Assembly: GCA_009937605.1 (NCBI GenBank)
Contig: JAACFG010000005.1
Location: forward strand, 1 to 41,808
Length of the DNA: 41,808 nt
DNA from: Gammaproteobacteria bacterium
GTDB taxonomy: Bacteria > Pseudomonadota > Gammaproteobacteria > Steroidobacterales > Woeseiaceae
Direction of reading: 5' to 3'
Shown: piece after piece, positions 27,058 through 34,028 of the stretch
Position numbering within the stretch: the first letter of the stretch is position 1
Layout: each line of letters opens with the position of its first letter
The notes under the pieces: model-generated
What the model was told of the DNA's origin: nothing
The model's database searches: none
The model's input: the letters and a program-made list of their open reading frames with translations, nothing else
Made by a program: the position numbers and the translations under genes

Positions 27058-27066
27058 AATGCCCGC

Positions 27067-27447
27067 ATGGATGAGCAGCAGTGTGAAATTGGCATCAACG
27101 TCGCAACAAGCTACGTTGACGATCAGTCCGAACCGGATGCGGATCGCTACGTTTTCGCCTACACAATCACGATTTCGAATAACGGCGACGTTCCGGCAAC
27201 GTTGCTGAGTCGCCATTGGATCATCACTGACGCCAACGGCAAGATTCAGGAAGTCAGTGGCGACGGCGTCGTCGGTGAGCAACCTCACCTGGAACCCGGA
27301 GAACGATTCCGTTACTCGAGTGGCGCGGTACTGGAAACACCCGTCGGGGCAATGCAGGGCTTGTACCGCATGGAAACCGATGAAGGTGCGAGTTTTGACG
27401 CTCTGATCGAGCCTTTCACTCTCGCAGTACCCGGTCTGCTTCACTAG
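27067..27447 (+). CDS. apaG: ApaG domain protein
   Basis: A 126-residue ApaG-family protein, a fibronectin-III-like beta sandwich of uncertain biochemical role conserved with rsmA and apaH. It has the family features YVFAYTITISNNGD, RHWIITDANGKIQEVSGDGV and PHLEPGERFRYSSGAVLETP. It lies nine bases after rsmA and eight before apaH. The intervening sequence holds a TAGAAT that looks like a -10 box, but I do not claim a promoter. Confidence 0.96.
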   Translation: MDEQQCEIGINVATSYVDDQSEPDADRYVFAYTITISNNGDVPATLLSRHWIITDANGKIQEVSGDGVVGEQPHLEPGERFRYSSGAVLETPVGAMQGLYRMETDEGASFDALIEPFTLAVPGLLH

Positions 27448-27455
27448 GACTACAC

Positions 27456-28268
27456 ATGGCCGTCTACGCAATCGGCGACTTGCAGGGTTGTTACGATCCG
27501 TTCCGGCGGCTACTGGACGAGATCGATTTCGAACCTTCGAAGGATACCCTCTGGCTGACCGGTGATATCGTCAACCGTGGTCCTAAATCACTGAAAACCC
27601 TGCGCTTTGTTCGCAGCCTGGGCGACTCCGTCGTTACCGTACTCGGCAACCACGACTTACATCTCCTCGCACTTGAAGCAGGCGCTGTCCGCTTTGGCAA
27701 TCGCTTTGGGTCACTCGAGAAACTGCTCGATGCCAGCGATGTCGAAGAGCTCTGCGACTGGTTGCGGCAACGACCGCTCGCGCACTACGACAAGAAACTC
27801 AATACATTGCTGGTACACGCCGGCACGCACCCGCGCTGGACCGTGAAGAAAACGCTCGCCCGTGCCGCCGAAGTCGAGACGGCCCTGCAGAGTGACGATT
27901 ATCCCAACGTACTCGGCAAGATGTACGGCAACGAACCCAACAAATGGTCTGGAAAGCTCTCCGGCTACAAGCGGCTGAGGTTCATCATCAACTGCCTGAC
28001 GCGTATGCGCATGGTTACCGCGGACGATCGCCTGGACCTGTCGTTCAGTGGCTCGCCGTGGCGTGCTCGCAAGGGACTACGGCCCTGGTTTAAGGCTGAT
28101 GCGCCCGCCTGGAACGGTACGCGCGTTGTCTTCGGGCACTGGTCTGCGCTGGGCCTGATCGTGTTACCTGATCTCATCAGCCTCGACACGGGATGTGTGT
28201 GGGGCCGCCAGCTTACCGCTGTCCGTATGGACAAGCGCCTGCCGCGGGTTGTGCAGGTAGACGCCTAG
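27456..28268 (+). CDS. apaH: Diadenosine tetraphosphatase
   Basis: ApaH is a symmetrical Ap4A hydrolase (to two ADP) of the calcineurin-like metallophosphoesterase family; it also decaps Np4-capped RNA in E. coli. It has 270 residues with the metal motifs AIGDLQGCYDPF, LTGDIVNRGP and LGNHDLHLLA and later HAG and GHW histidines. It is the last gene of the lptD-apaH run. A hairpin overlaps its stop codon and separates it from convergent folA. Confidence 0.97.
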   Translation: MAVYAIGDLQGCYDPFRRLLDEIDFEPSKDTLWLTGDIVNRGPKSLKTLRFVRSLGDSVVTVLGNHDLHLLALEAGAVRFGNRFGSLEKLLDASDVEELCDWLRQRPLAHYDKKLNTLLVHAGTHPRWTVKKTLARAAEVETALQSDDYPNVLGKMYGNEPNKWSGKLSGYKRLRFIINCLTRMRMVTADDRLDLSFSGSPWRARKGLRPWFKADAPAWNGTRVVFGHWSALGLIVLPDLISLDTGCVWGRQLTAVRMDKRLPRVVQVDA

Positions 28269-28278
28269 ATCAGGCGTC
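28260..28278. terminator. Hairpin between convergent apaH and folA
   Basis: GACGCCT (28260-28266), loop AGATC, AGGCGTC (28272-28278): a perfect 7-bp stem containing the apaH stop codon. It occupies most of the 18-base gap between the two convergent stops, so it may act on both transcripts. There is no U-tract on either side, so Rho-independent function is only possible, not shown. Confidence 0.4.
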
Positions 28279-28286
28279 GGTGACGA

Positions 28287-28772
28287 TCAGGCACGTTCGT
28301 AGACCTGAAACGAATAGTCGAATGCATTGCGGTCGTCTGCCGGGCACGACTCATCGCTCACGAGGCGCCACTCCAGCGAGCTGAACTCCGGGAAGAGTGC
28401 ATCGCCTTCGACGTCGGCATGCACGCGCGTCAGGTAGAGCCGTTTCGTATCGGGCAAGAACAATTCGTAGACCTGGCTGCCACCAATCACCATCACTTCC
28501 TCGGCACTGCCAGCAACGGTGATCGCCTCCTCTTTCGAAGCGACAACGTCGCATCCGGCGGCCGCGAACTCCGCCTGCCGCGTAACAACAATGTTCTGCC
28601 GGCCGGGCAACGGGCGGCCGATCGAGTCCCAGGTCTTGCGGCCCATGACGATGGGTTTGCCCATGGTAATTGTCTTGAAACGCCTGAGATCGTCCGACAG
28701 CCGCCATGGCAGGTCGCCGGCGGCGCCAATGACGTTATTTTCGGAGGCTGCGACGATAATTGAGATGGTCAT
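28287..28772 (-). CDS. folA: Dihydrofolate reductase
   Basis: FolA reduces dihydrofolate, made by ThyA, to tetrahydrofolate with NADPH. It has 161 residues, normal size. Motifs: MTISIIVAASENNVIG, LPWRLSDDLRRFK (the catalytic acidic residue is the Asp), VMGRKTWDSIG and VIGGSQVYELFL for NADPH binding. The open frame extends back to 28826, but this upstream part is REP sequence, so the ATG at 28772 is the start. thyA lies 63 bases upstream and its product regenerates the FolA substrate. Confidence 0.97.
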   Translation of the reverse strand: MTISIIVAASENNVIGAAGDLPWRLSDDLRRFKTITMGKPIVMGRKTWDSIGRPLPGRQNIVVTRQAEFAAAGCDVVASKEEAITVAGSAEEVMVIGGSQVYELFLPDTKRLYLTRVHADVEGDALFPEFSSLEWRLVSDESCPADDRNAFDYSFQVYERA

Positions 28773-28790
28773 TAAATCAGGCCCTTGTGA

Positions 28791-28839
28791 ACGCCCTGCG
28801 GGCGCTCCGCGTTGCTTCGCGCGCAAGGCGCGCTCCTAC
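28791..28839 (-). repeat. GTAG-headed REP doublet at the thyA/folA junction
   Basis: On the minus strand the unit starts GTAGGAGC at 28839. Hairpin one is GCGCGC-CTT-GCGCGC (28833-28819); it is followed by GAAGCAACGC, and then GGAGCGCCC opens hairpin two, CGCCC-GCA-GGGCG (28804-28792). The head, GC stem and order closely resemble the REP sequences of Pseudomonas and Stenotrophomonas, which are mobilised by RAYT transposases. The TAG of the head is the thyA stop codon (28836-28838). I see no second copy in the window. Confidence 0.72.
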
Positions 28840-29630
28840 ACAGCCACAGCCGCCTTGATGTGCGGGTGCGCCTCGTAGTTGAGGATCTCAAAATCGTCGA
28901 ATGTGTAGTCGAAGATGCTCGGCGGACGCCGCTTGATCGCCAGTGTGGGCAACGGCAGGGTCTCGCGTGTCAGCTGCTCGTTCGCCTGTTCCAGGTGGTT
29001 CAGGTACAAGTGGCAATCGCCACCCGTCCAGACGAAATCACCGACAGAGAGATCGGCCTGCTGCGCGAGCATATGCGTCAACAGCGCATACGACGCGATA
29101 TTAAAAGGTACACCGAGGAAGATATCGCAGCTCCGCTGGTACAACTGGCAGGATAATTTGCCGTCAGCCACGTAGAACTGGAACAGGCAGTGGCATGGCG
29201 GCAGCGCCATGTTCTCGATCTCCGCGACATTCCAGGCCGAGAGAATAATGCGACGCGAGTCGGGCGTTTCCCGCAATTGCTGCAAAATCTGCTCGATCTG
29301 GTCTACCTTGCGGCCGTCGGGTGTTGGCCAACTCCGCCATTGCACACCGTAAACCGGTCCGAGGTCGCCGTTTTCATCCGCCCACTCATCCCAGATCGAA
29401 ACACCGTTCTCCTTGAGGTAGCGGATGTTGCTGTCGCCCGAGAGGAACCACAGCAATTCGTGAATGATGGATCGCAGATGCAGTTTCTTCGTCGTGACCA
29501 GGGGGAATCCCCTGGCGAGGTCGAATCGCATCTGATGCCCGAACACACTCAGGGTGCCTGTGCCAGTGCGGTCTTCCTTGCGGGTGCCCGTATCGCGCAC
29601 CAGTCGCATCATGTCCAGGTATTGCTGCAT
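28836..29630 (-). CDS. thyA: Thymidylate synthase
   Basis: ThyA methylates dUMP to dTMP with methylene-tetrahydrofolate and yields dihydrofolate for FolA. It has 264 residues, the same length as the E. coli enzyme. The catalytic Cys is C146 in [14 protein letters not shown]; the folate and dUMP motifs ([29 protein letters not shown]) are intact. The C-terminus [10 protein letters not shown] is followed by a TAG that belongs to the REP head GTAGGAGC, so the repeat sits exactly at the end of the coding region without shortening it. The start is one base from the lgt stop. Confidence 0.98.
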   Translation of the reverse strand: MQQYLDMMRLVRDTGTRKEDRTGTGTLSVFGHQMRFDLARGFPLVTTKKLHLRSIIHELLWFLSGDSNIRYLKENGVSIWDEWADENGDLGPVYGVQWRSWPTPDGRKVDQIEQILQQLRETPDSRRIILSAWNVAEIENMALPPCHCLFQFYVADGKLSCQLYQRSCDIFLGVPFNIASYALLTHMLAQQADLSVGDFVWTGGDCHLYLNHLEQANEQLTRETLPLPTLAIKRRPPSIFDYTFDDFEILNYEAHPHIKAAVAV

Positions 29631-29631
29631 G

Positions 29632-30417
29632 TCAGGTCTGTGCCCCCTCGTTCTTACGGTACGCCATAACGAGCATGATAGCGCCCACGACGATCATCGG
29701 CACGCTCAGGATCTGGCCCATCGTGACCCAGCCCAGCGCCAGGTAGCTCAGGTGCGCATCCGGGACGCGATAGAACTCGACAGAAAACCGGAAGATCCCG
29801 TACAGCAGCAGGAACATTCCCGAAACCGCCATATATGGCCGCGGTTTGGACGAGTACCACCACAACACCACAAACAGAACGAGCCCCTCGAGAAGCGCCT
29901 CGTAGAGCTGTGACGGATGCAGGACCTGGCCGTCAACCATGAACCCCCAGGGCACGTCGGTCGGCTTGCCCCAGAGCTCGCCGTTGATGAAGTTGCCGAT
30001 GCGACCAAAACCCAGGCCGAGTGGCACCATCGGGGCGATAAAATCGGTCATGCGCCACATCGTCAGGCCCAACTTCCGGCCGTACATCCACATCGCGATC
30101 AGTACGCCGGCCAGGCCTCCGTGGAACGACATGCCGCCCTCGGTGATCCTGAAGAGATACAACGGATCGGACAACAGCTGGTCGGTCCCATAGACCAGCG
30201 CGTAGCCGATGCGAGCACCCAGGATGACGCCCAGCATCCCGTAAAAAAGGAGATCATCGACCTGATCCGCCGTGATCGGCGTATCCGCACGCCTCGAGCG
30301 CCGCCTCGCCAGCCACCAGGCCAGCAGGAAGCCGATTACGTACATCAGCCCGTACCAGCGAATCTTGAGGGGCCCAATCGCGAAAATCACCTCATCGATT
30401 TCGGGGTATGTCAGCAT
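29632..30417 (-). CDS. lgt: Phosphatidylglycerol:prolipoprotein diacylglyceryl transferase
   Basis: Lgt adds diacylglycerol to the lipobox cysteine of prolipoproteins in the inner membrane, the first step of lipoprotein maturation. It has 261 residues from the ATG at 30417, and this start aligns with the usual [12 protein letters not shown] opening; a longer frame from 30453 adds 12 residues. About seven membrane helices are visible. Signatures are [26 protein letters not shown] with the essential His, and [13 protein letters not shown]. It is first in lgt-thyA-folA. Predicted clients in this window include RlpA and the PLD-like protein. Confidence 0.97.
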   Translation of the reverse strand: MLTYPEIDEVIFAIGPLKIRWYGLMYVIGFLLAWWLARRRSRRADTPITADQVDDLLFYGMLGVILGARIGYALVYGTDQLLSDPLYLFRITEGGMSFHGGLAGVLIAMWMYGRKLGLTMWRMTDFIAPMVPLGLGFGRIGNFINGELWGKPTDVPWGFMVDGQVLHPSQLYEALLEGLVLFVVLWWYSSKPRPYMAVSGMFLLLYGIFRFSVEFYRVPDAHLSYLALGWVTMGQILSVPMIVVGAIMLVMAYRKNEGAQT

Positions 30418-30463
30418 GAAAAACAGCTCGCGTGGAAGAGAAGCCGGTATCATAGATCAAACC

Positions 30464-32485
30464 ATGCCAAATCGCCTCGCCAAAGAAACCAGCCCCTACC
30501 TGCAACAGCACGCCGACAACCCCGTCGACTGGTATCCGTGGGGCGACGAGGCGTTCTCTGTCGCACGCTCGACTGGCAAGCCTGTGTTGCTATCGATCGG
30601 CTACTCCGCGTGCCACTGGTGCCACGTCATGGCACATGAGTCATTCGAGGACGATGCGATCGCTGCCGTCATGAACGAATTGTTCGTGAACATCAAAGTC
30701 GATCGCGAGGAACGACCCGATATCGACAAGATCTACCAGACCGCACACCAGTTGATCACGCAGCGCGGCGGCGGATGGCCGCTGACAATGTTCCTGGATG
30801 GCGAAAACCAGCGCCCGTTTTTTGGCGGCACGTATTTTCCGAACGAGGCACGCTACGGCATGCCGGCGTTCAGCGAACTGCTGAAGAACATCGCGAACTT
30901 CTACGCCGACAAACGCGACGACGTACGCGCGCAAAGCGAGAAAATACTCGAGGTCTTCTCGCGGCTCGAGCCGGCACCGGCCGGCGCCGGAAAGACCCTT
31001 ACCGCGGCTCCGCTCACGGCGGCAAGAGAAACGTTCGAGAAGACCTTTGATCGCGAGTACGGCGGCTTCGGCTCTGCACCGAAGTTCCCGCATCCAAGCA
31101 CGATTGACCGTCTCCTGAGGCACTGGCGTAGCACGGCCGACGACCCCGAGCCCGATGTCGAGGCCCTGTTCATGGCGGCGTTGACGCTGGCACGAATGGC
31201 CGAAGGCGGCTTGTTCGATCACGTCGGCGGCGGATTCTATCGCTACTCGGTGGACCGCTATTGGCAGATTCCGCATTTCGAGAAAATGCTCTATGACAAT
31301 GGGCCGCTGCTCGCCATTTACGCACAGGCCAGCATCGCGACCGGCGAGACGCTCTTTGCCGCTACGGCGAACGCCACAGCCGACTGGTTACTCGCCGATA
31401 TGCGGGACGAAAACGGTGGCTTCTACGCTACGCGAGATGCGGATTCGGAGGGCCACGAAGGTTTGTATTACCTGTGGGATCCGGACGTCGTGCGCGAGCT
31501 GCTTGGCAGTGATTACGAGGTTTTTGCCAGCCGTTTCGGCCTGGACGGAGATGCCAATTTCGAGGGACGTTGGCACCTGACTGTACGCCAGCCGATCGGC
31601 GACGACGACGCTGCCCTGATCGACGAGGCGAAGCGCGTTCTGCTCGCCGAAAGAGCGAAACGCGTGGCGCCGGGACGCGATGAGAAACAACTGACCGCCT
31701 GGAATGCGCTGGCGATTCGTGGGCTCGCGATTTCCGGCAGCAGTCTCGAGCGACCGGTACTGATTGATGCGGCCGCCGCTGCAGTCAATTTCCTGCAGAA
31801 AAATCTCGTGCGCAACGGTCGCTTGCTGGCCAGCTACAAGGATGGCGAAGCACGGTTCGATGCTTATCTCGACGATCATGCCTTCCTGCTCGATGCGCTG
31901 CTCGAGCTGCTACAGGCCCGATGGGACACGGGGCATTTGGCGTTTGCTCAGCAAATTGCCGAACTATTGCTCGAGCACTTTGAGGACAAGGCGAATGGCG
32001 GATTCTGGTTCACGGCAAATGACCAGGAACAGCTCATCCATCGGCCCAAACCACTTGCCGATGAAGCCGTGCCGTCCGGGAATGGAATCGCTGCATTTGC
32101 CCTGCAACGCCTCGGCTTCCTGCTTGGTGAGACGCGCTACCTGGATGCTGCCGAACGTACATTGCGCGCCGCCTGGCGTGCGATCGATGAGTACCCGCAC
32201 GGGCACGTGAGCTTGCTCGCGGCGCTCGAAGAGTATCTTGAACACCCCGAGATCGTGGTAATCCGCGGCGACCACGACGACGTCGGTCGCTGGCGCGACT
32301 CAGCGTTGAAAGTCTACGCGCCGAGAAGGTTGGTCTTTGCGATAGCTCGAGATGAAATTAACCTGCCCGGAGCACTTGCCGACCGCGCGCCCGTCGACGG
32401 GGAGACGGTTGCGTACCGGTGTCTCGGCACGCATTGCGAAATGCCCGTTACGACGTGGGAAACACTGGCTGGCCAGCTAGACTGA
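30464..32485 (+). CDS. DUF255 thioredoxin-fold / six-hairpin domain protein (YyaL-like)
   Basis: A 673-residue cytoplasmic protein of the YyaL/SPATA20 family, found from bacteria to mammals, of unknown biochemical function. The N-terminal DUF255 domain is thioredoxin-like and carries [14 protein letters not shown] (Cys50, Cys53) and [24 protein letters not shown] and FFGGTYFP are further hallmarks. The rest, from about residue 190, resembles an alpha/alpha six-hairpin barrel as in N-acylglucosamine epimerases. The CXXC suggests redox or metal chemistry, but no reaction is established. I chose the ATG at 30464; the frame opens upstream inside antisense lgt. Confidence 0.9.
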   Translation: MPNRLAKETSPYLQQHADNPVDWYPWGDEAFSVARSTGKPVLLSIGYSACHWCHVMAHESFEDDAIAAVMNELFVNIKVDREERPDIDKIYQTAHQLITQRGGGWPLTMFLDGENQRPFFGGTYFPNEARYGMPAFSELLKNIANFYADKRDDVRAQSEKILEVFSRLEPAPAGAGKTLTAAPLTAARETFEKTFDREYGGFGSAPKFPHPSTIDRLLRHWRSTADDPEPDVEALFMAALTLARMAEGGLFDHVGGGFYRYSVDRYWQIPHFEKMLYDNGPLLAIYAQASIATGETLFAATANATADWLLADMRDENGGFYATRDADSEGHEGLYYLWDPDVVRELLGSDYEVFASRFGLDGDANFEGRWHLTVRQPIGDDDAALIDEAKRVLLAERAKRVAPGRDEKQLTAWNALAIRGLAISGSSLERPVLIDAAAAAVNFLQKNLVRNGRLLASYKDGEARFDAYLDDHAFLLDALLELLQARWDTGHLAFAQQIAELLLEHFEDKANGGFWFTANDQEQLIHRPKPLADEAVPSGNGIAAFALQRLGFLLGETRYLDAAERTLRAAWRAIDEYPHGHVSLLAALEEYLEHPEIVVIRGDHDDVGRWRDSALKVYAPRRLVFAIARDEINLPGALADRAPVDGETVAYRCLGTHCEMPVTTWETLAGQLD

Positions 32486-32501
32486 GCGGAATGCCATTGG
32501 C

Positions 32502-33053
32502 CTATTTCGCGAATGCGCGATTCGCCTCTTCAAAGTACGCCACGTTCTTCTCGATATCATACGGCCGCTCCTCGAGACTCTCCGGGTCCCACTCACTGCG
32601 CTTCTGGCTGAAGAAGTCGCCGCCGTAGACGTGAATTGCCCCGGTCAACTTTGCGGTTGGATTCGTCACCGAGTGAATGATCTCTTCGCCCAACGGCCGT
32701 ACATCCTTCGGACCCAGCGACTTGGCGCCAGCGGCCTCGACCCGACCCTTCGCATCGTCCGGTAATCGGCGCCAGAAAATATTGTCCTCACGGCCACCGT
32801 AGACGCCGATGGTTGCCCACATGTTGTGATTATGAGGCATCAGTGTCATTCGCGGTGCCCAGATCACATTCAGGACGGTCAGTTCATCGGAGACATGCAG
32901 CCGCTGAATTCCGGCCCGTTCGGGCTCGCCAAGTGCTTGCAATAGTGCGGCAGGTTCGGCAACTGCGCGCGCCAGAATCTCCCGCACCGCCTTGGTTGGA
33001 GCCACATCGCTGACTGCGGTAGCACAATCCTGGATGAGTTGATCGATGTCCAT
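32502..33053 (-). CDS. Cupin protein, cysteine-dioxygenase-like
   Basis: A 183-residue predicted cytoplasmic cupin. The first cupin box has H74 and H76 in LMPHNHNMWATIGVYGG and the second has H127 in EEIIHSVTNP, the three-histidine pattern of the cysteine/mercaptopropionate dioxygenase superfamily, which uses non-haem Fe(II). A later His (141) is in GAIHVYGGDFF. The substrate is not evident. The ATG at 33053 directly abuts the stop of the M23 peptidase gene, so it is probably the last gene of a protease-M23-cupin transcript. Confidence 0.75.
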   Translation of the reverse strand: MDIDQLIQDCATAVSDVAPTKAVREILARAVAEPAALLQALGEPERAGIQRLHVSDELTVLNVIWAPRMTLMPHNHNMWATIGVYGGREDNIFWRRLPDDAKGRVEAAGAKSLGPKDVRPLGEEIIHSVTNPTAKLTGAIHVYGGDFFSQKRSEWDPESLEERPYDIEKNVAYFEEANRAFAK

Positions 33054-34028
33054 CTACTGGTATGCCGTCAGAGACAATCCGCGCTGCGGGCTGATCGTGC
33101 TGTCGCCCGACCCACGAAACGTCACCGGTATGGACTCTACTCGCATACCCAGGTTGCGCTGCACCGCAAAATGCAGGTGCGGACCGCTCGAAAACCCCGT
33201 GTTACCGGAGTCCGCAATGTACTCGCCGGCTCGCACACGATCGCCCGGATTTACTCGAATCGAATTCCAGTTCAAGTGTGCATAAAGAGCAAATGTGCCG
33301 TCGTCATGCAGGATGCGCACGATGTTTGCGAGGTCCGCATACTGGTCCGCATCCGGGCCACCCCTGAAGTTAGTGCTGGAAACATCGAAGACGATGCCAC
33401 TTCGCGCAGCGACGATGTCGGTGCCGACCGGCATTGCAATATCGACCGCGTGCATGCTGTCGCGCGTCAAGTGTGTCGCGGAGTCCGGATACGCCTGTGT
33501 AATCGGGAAACTCAGACCAACCGAGAACGGCGCACGGTAGCTAACCCCCTCGTCCGGGTTGGCGTCCGGATCACCCGGAAGATACACGTAACGATACTGA
33601 ACGGACGGTGGTGCATTGCCGGTCGCCGGAAGATCGAAAAGCCGGAGCTCATCGCGAGGAGACACCACCCACACCCGGTCTTCGTCGGGATGTGGATAGT
33701 CGATGCCATCGAGCGCATCAATTATGAGCCCGACTTCCATCGGTGCAAAGAAGCGGTTGCGGGCGACAAAGCGGATGGAACTCCCGGTGAACGAATCTTC
33801 GATGACCAACTCACCTTTTCTGATTCGGGAACTGCCAGCGCGCACTTCGGCGCTCTGGCCGTCATCGGGTGGTCGGTCGGAGAATATCCACTCTCCATCG
33901 TCACCACGATATTTGTACATTGTCTGTGCGGACGCGATGCTACACGCGAGCAGCGCCGCGAACAGCAGCAGTGTCGGCAAACGTCGGTCTCGCCTATGGA
34001 CCGAAATCCGTTCGTCTCCAGCCTTCAT
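33054..34028 (-). CDS. Exported M23 metallopeptidase with N-terminal DUF4124
   Basis: A LytM/M23 zinc endopeptidase that is expected to act on peptidoglycan cross-links in the periplasm, or to activate amidases. It has 324 residues from the chosen ATG. A basic n-region (HRRDRR) and core LPTLLLFAALLACSIASA form the signal peptide. A DUF4124-like segment follows (MYKYRGDDGEWIFSDRPP). The catalytic domain has His and Asp in MHAVDIAMP, His in LYAHLNW and the HLH pair in GPHLHFAVQ, so it looks active. ATGs at 34046 and 34028 and TTGs at 34070 and 33980 are possible starts; none has a good ribosome site. The 34028 start overlaps the upstream protease gene by 35 bases. Confidence 0.88.
   Translation of the reverse strand: MKAGDERISVHRRDRRLPTLLLFAALLACSIASAQTMYKYRGDDGEWIFSDRPPDDGQSAEVRAGSSRIRKGELVIEDSFTGSSIRFVARNRFFAPMEVGLIIDALDGIDYPHPDEDRVWVVSPRDELRLFDLPATGNAPPSVQYRYVYLPGDPDANPDEGVSYRAPFSVGLSFPITQAYPDSATHLTRDSMHAVDIAMPVGTDIVAARSGIVFDVSSTNFRGGPDADQYADLANIVRILHDDGTFALYAHLNWNSIRVNPGDRVRAGEYIADSGNTGFSSGPHLHFAVQRNLGMRVESIPVTFRGSGDSTISPQRGLSLTAYQ

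Noticed and set aside
27033-27060. TTACCT-16-TAGAAT as a promoter for apaG
   Set aside because: Reasonable hexamers, but they overlap the rsmA C-terminal codons in a tight operon and the -10 lies only six bases before the ATG, leaving no room for a ribosome site.
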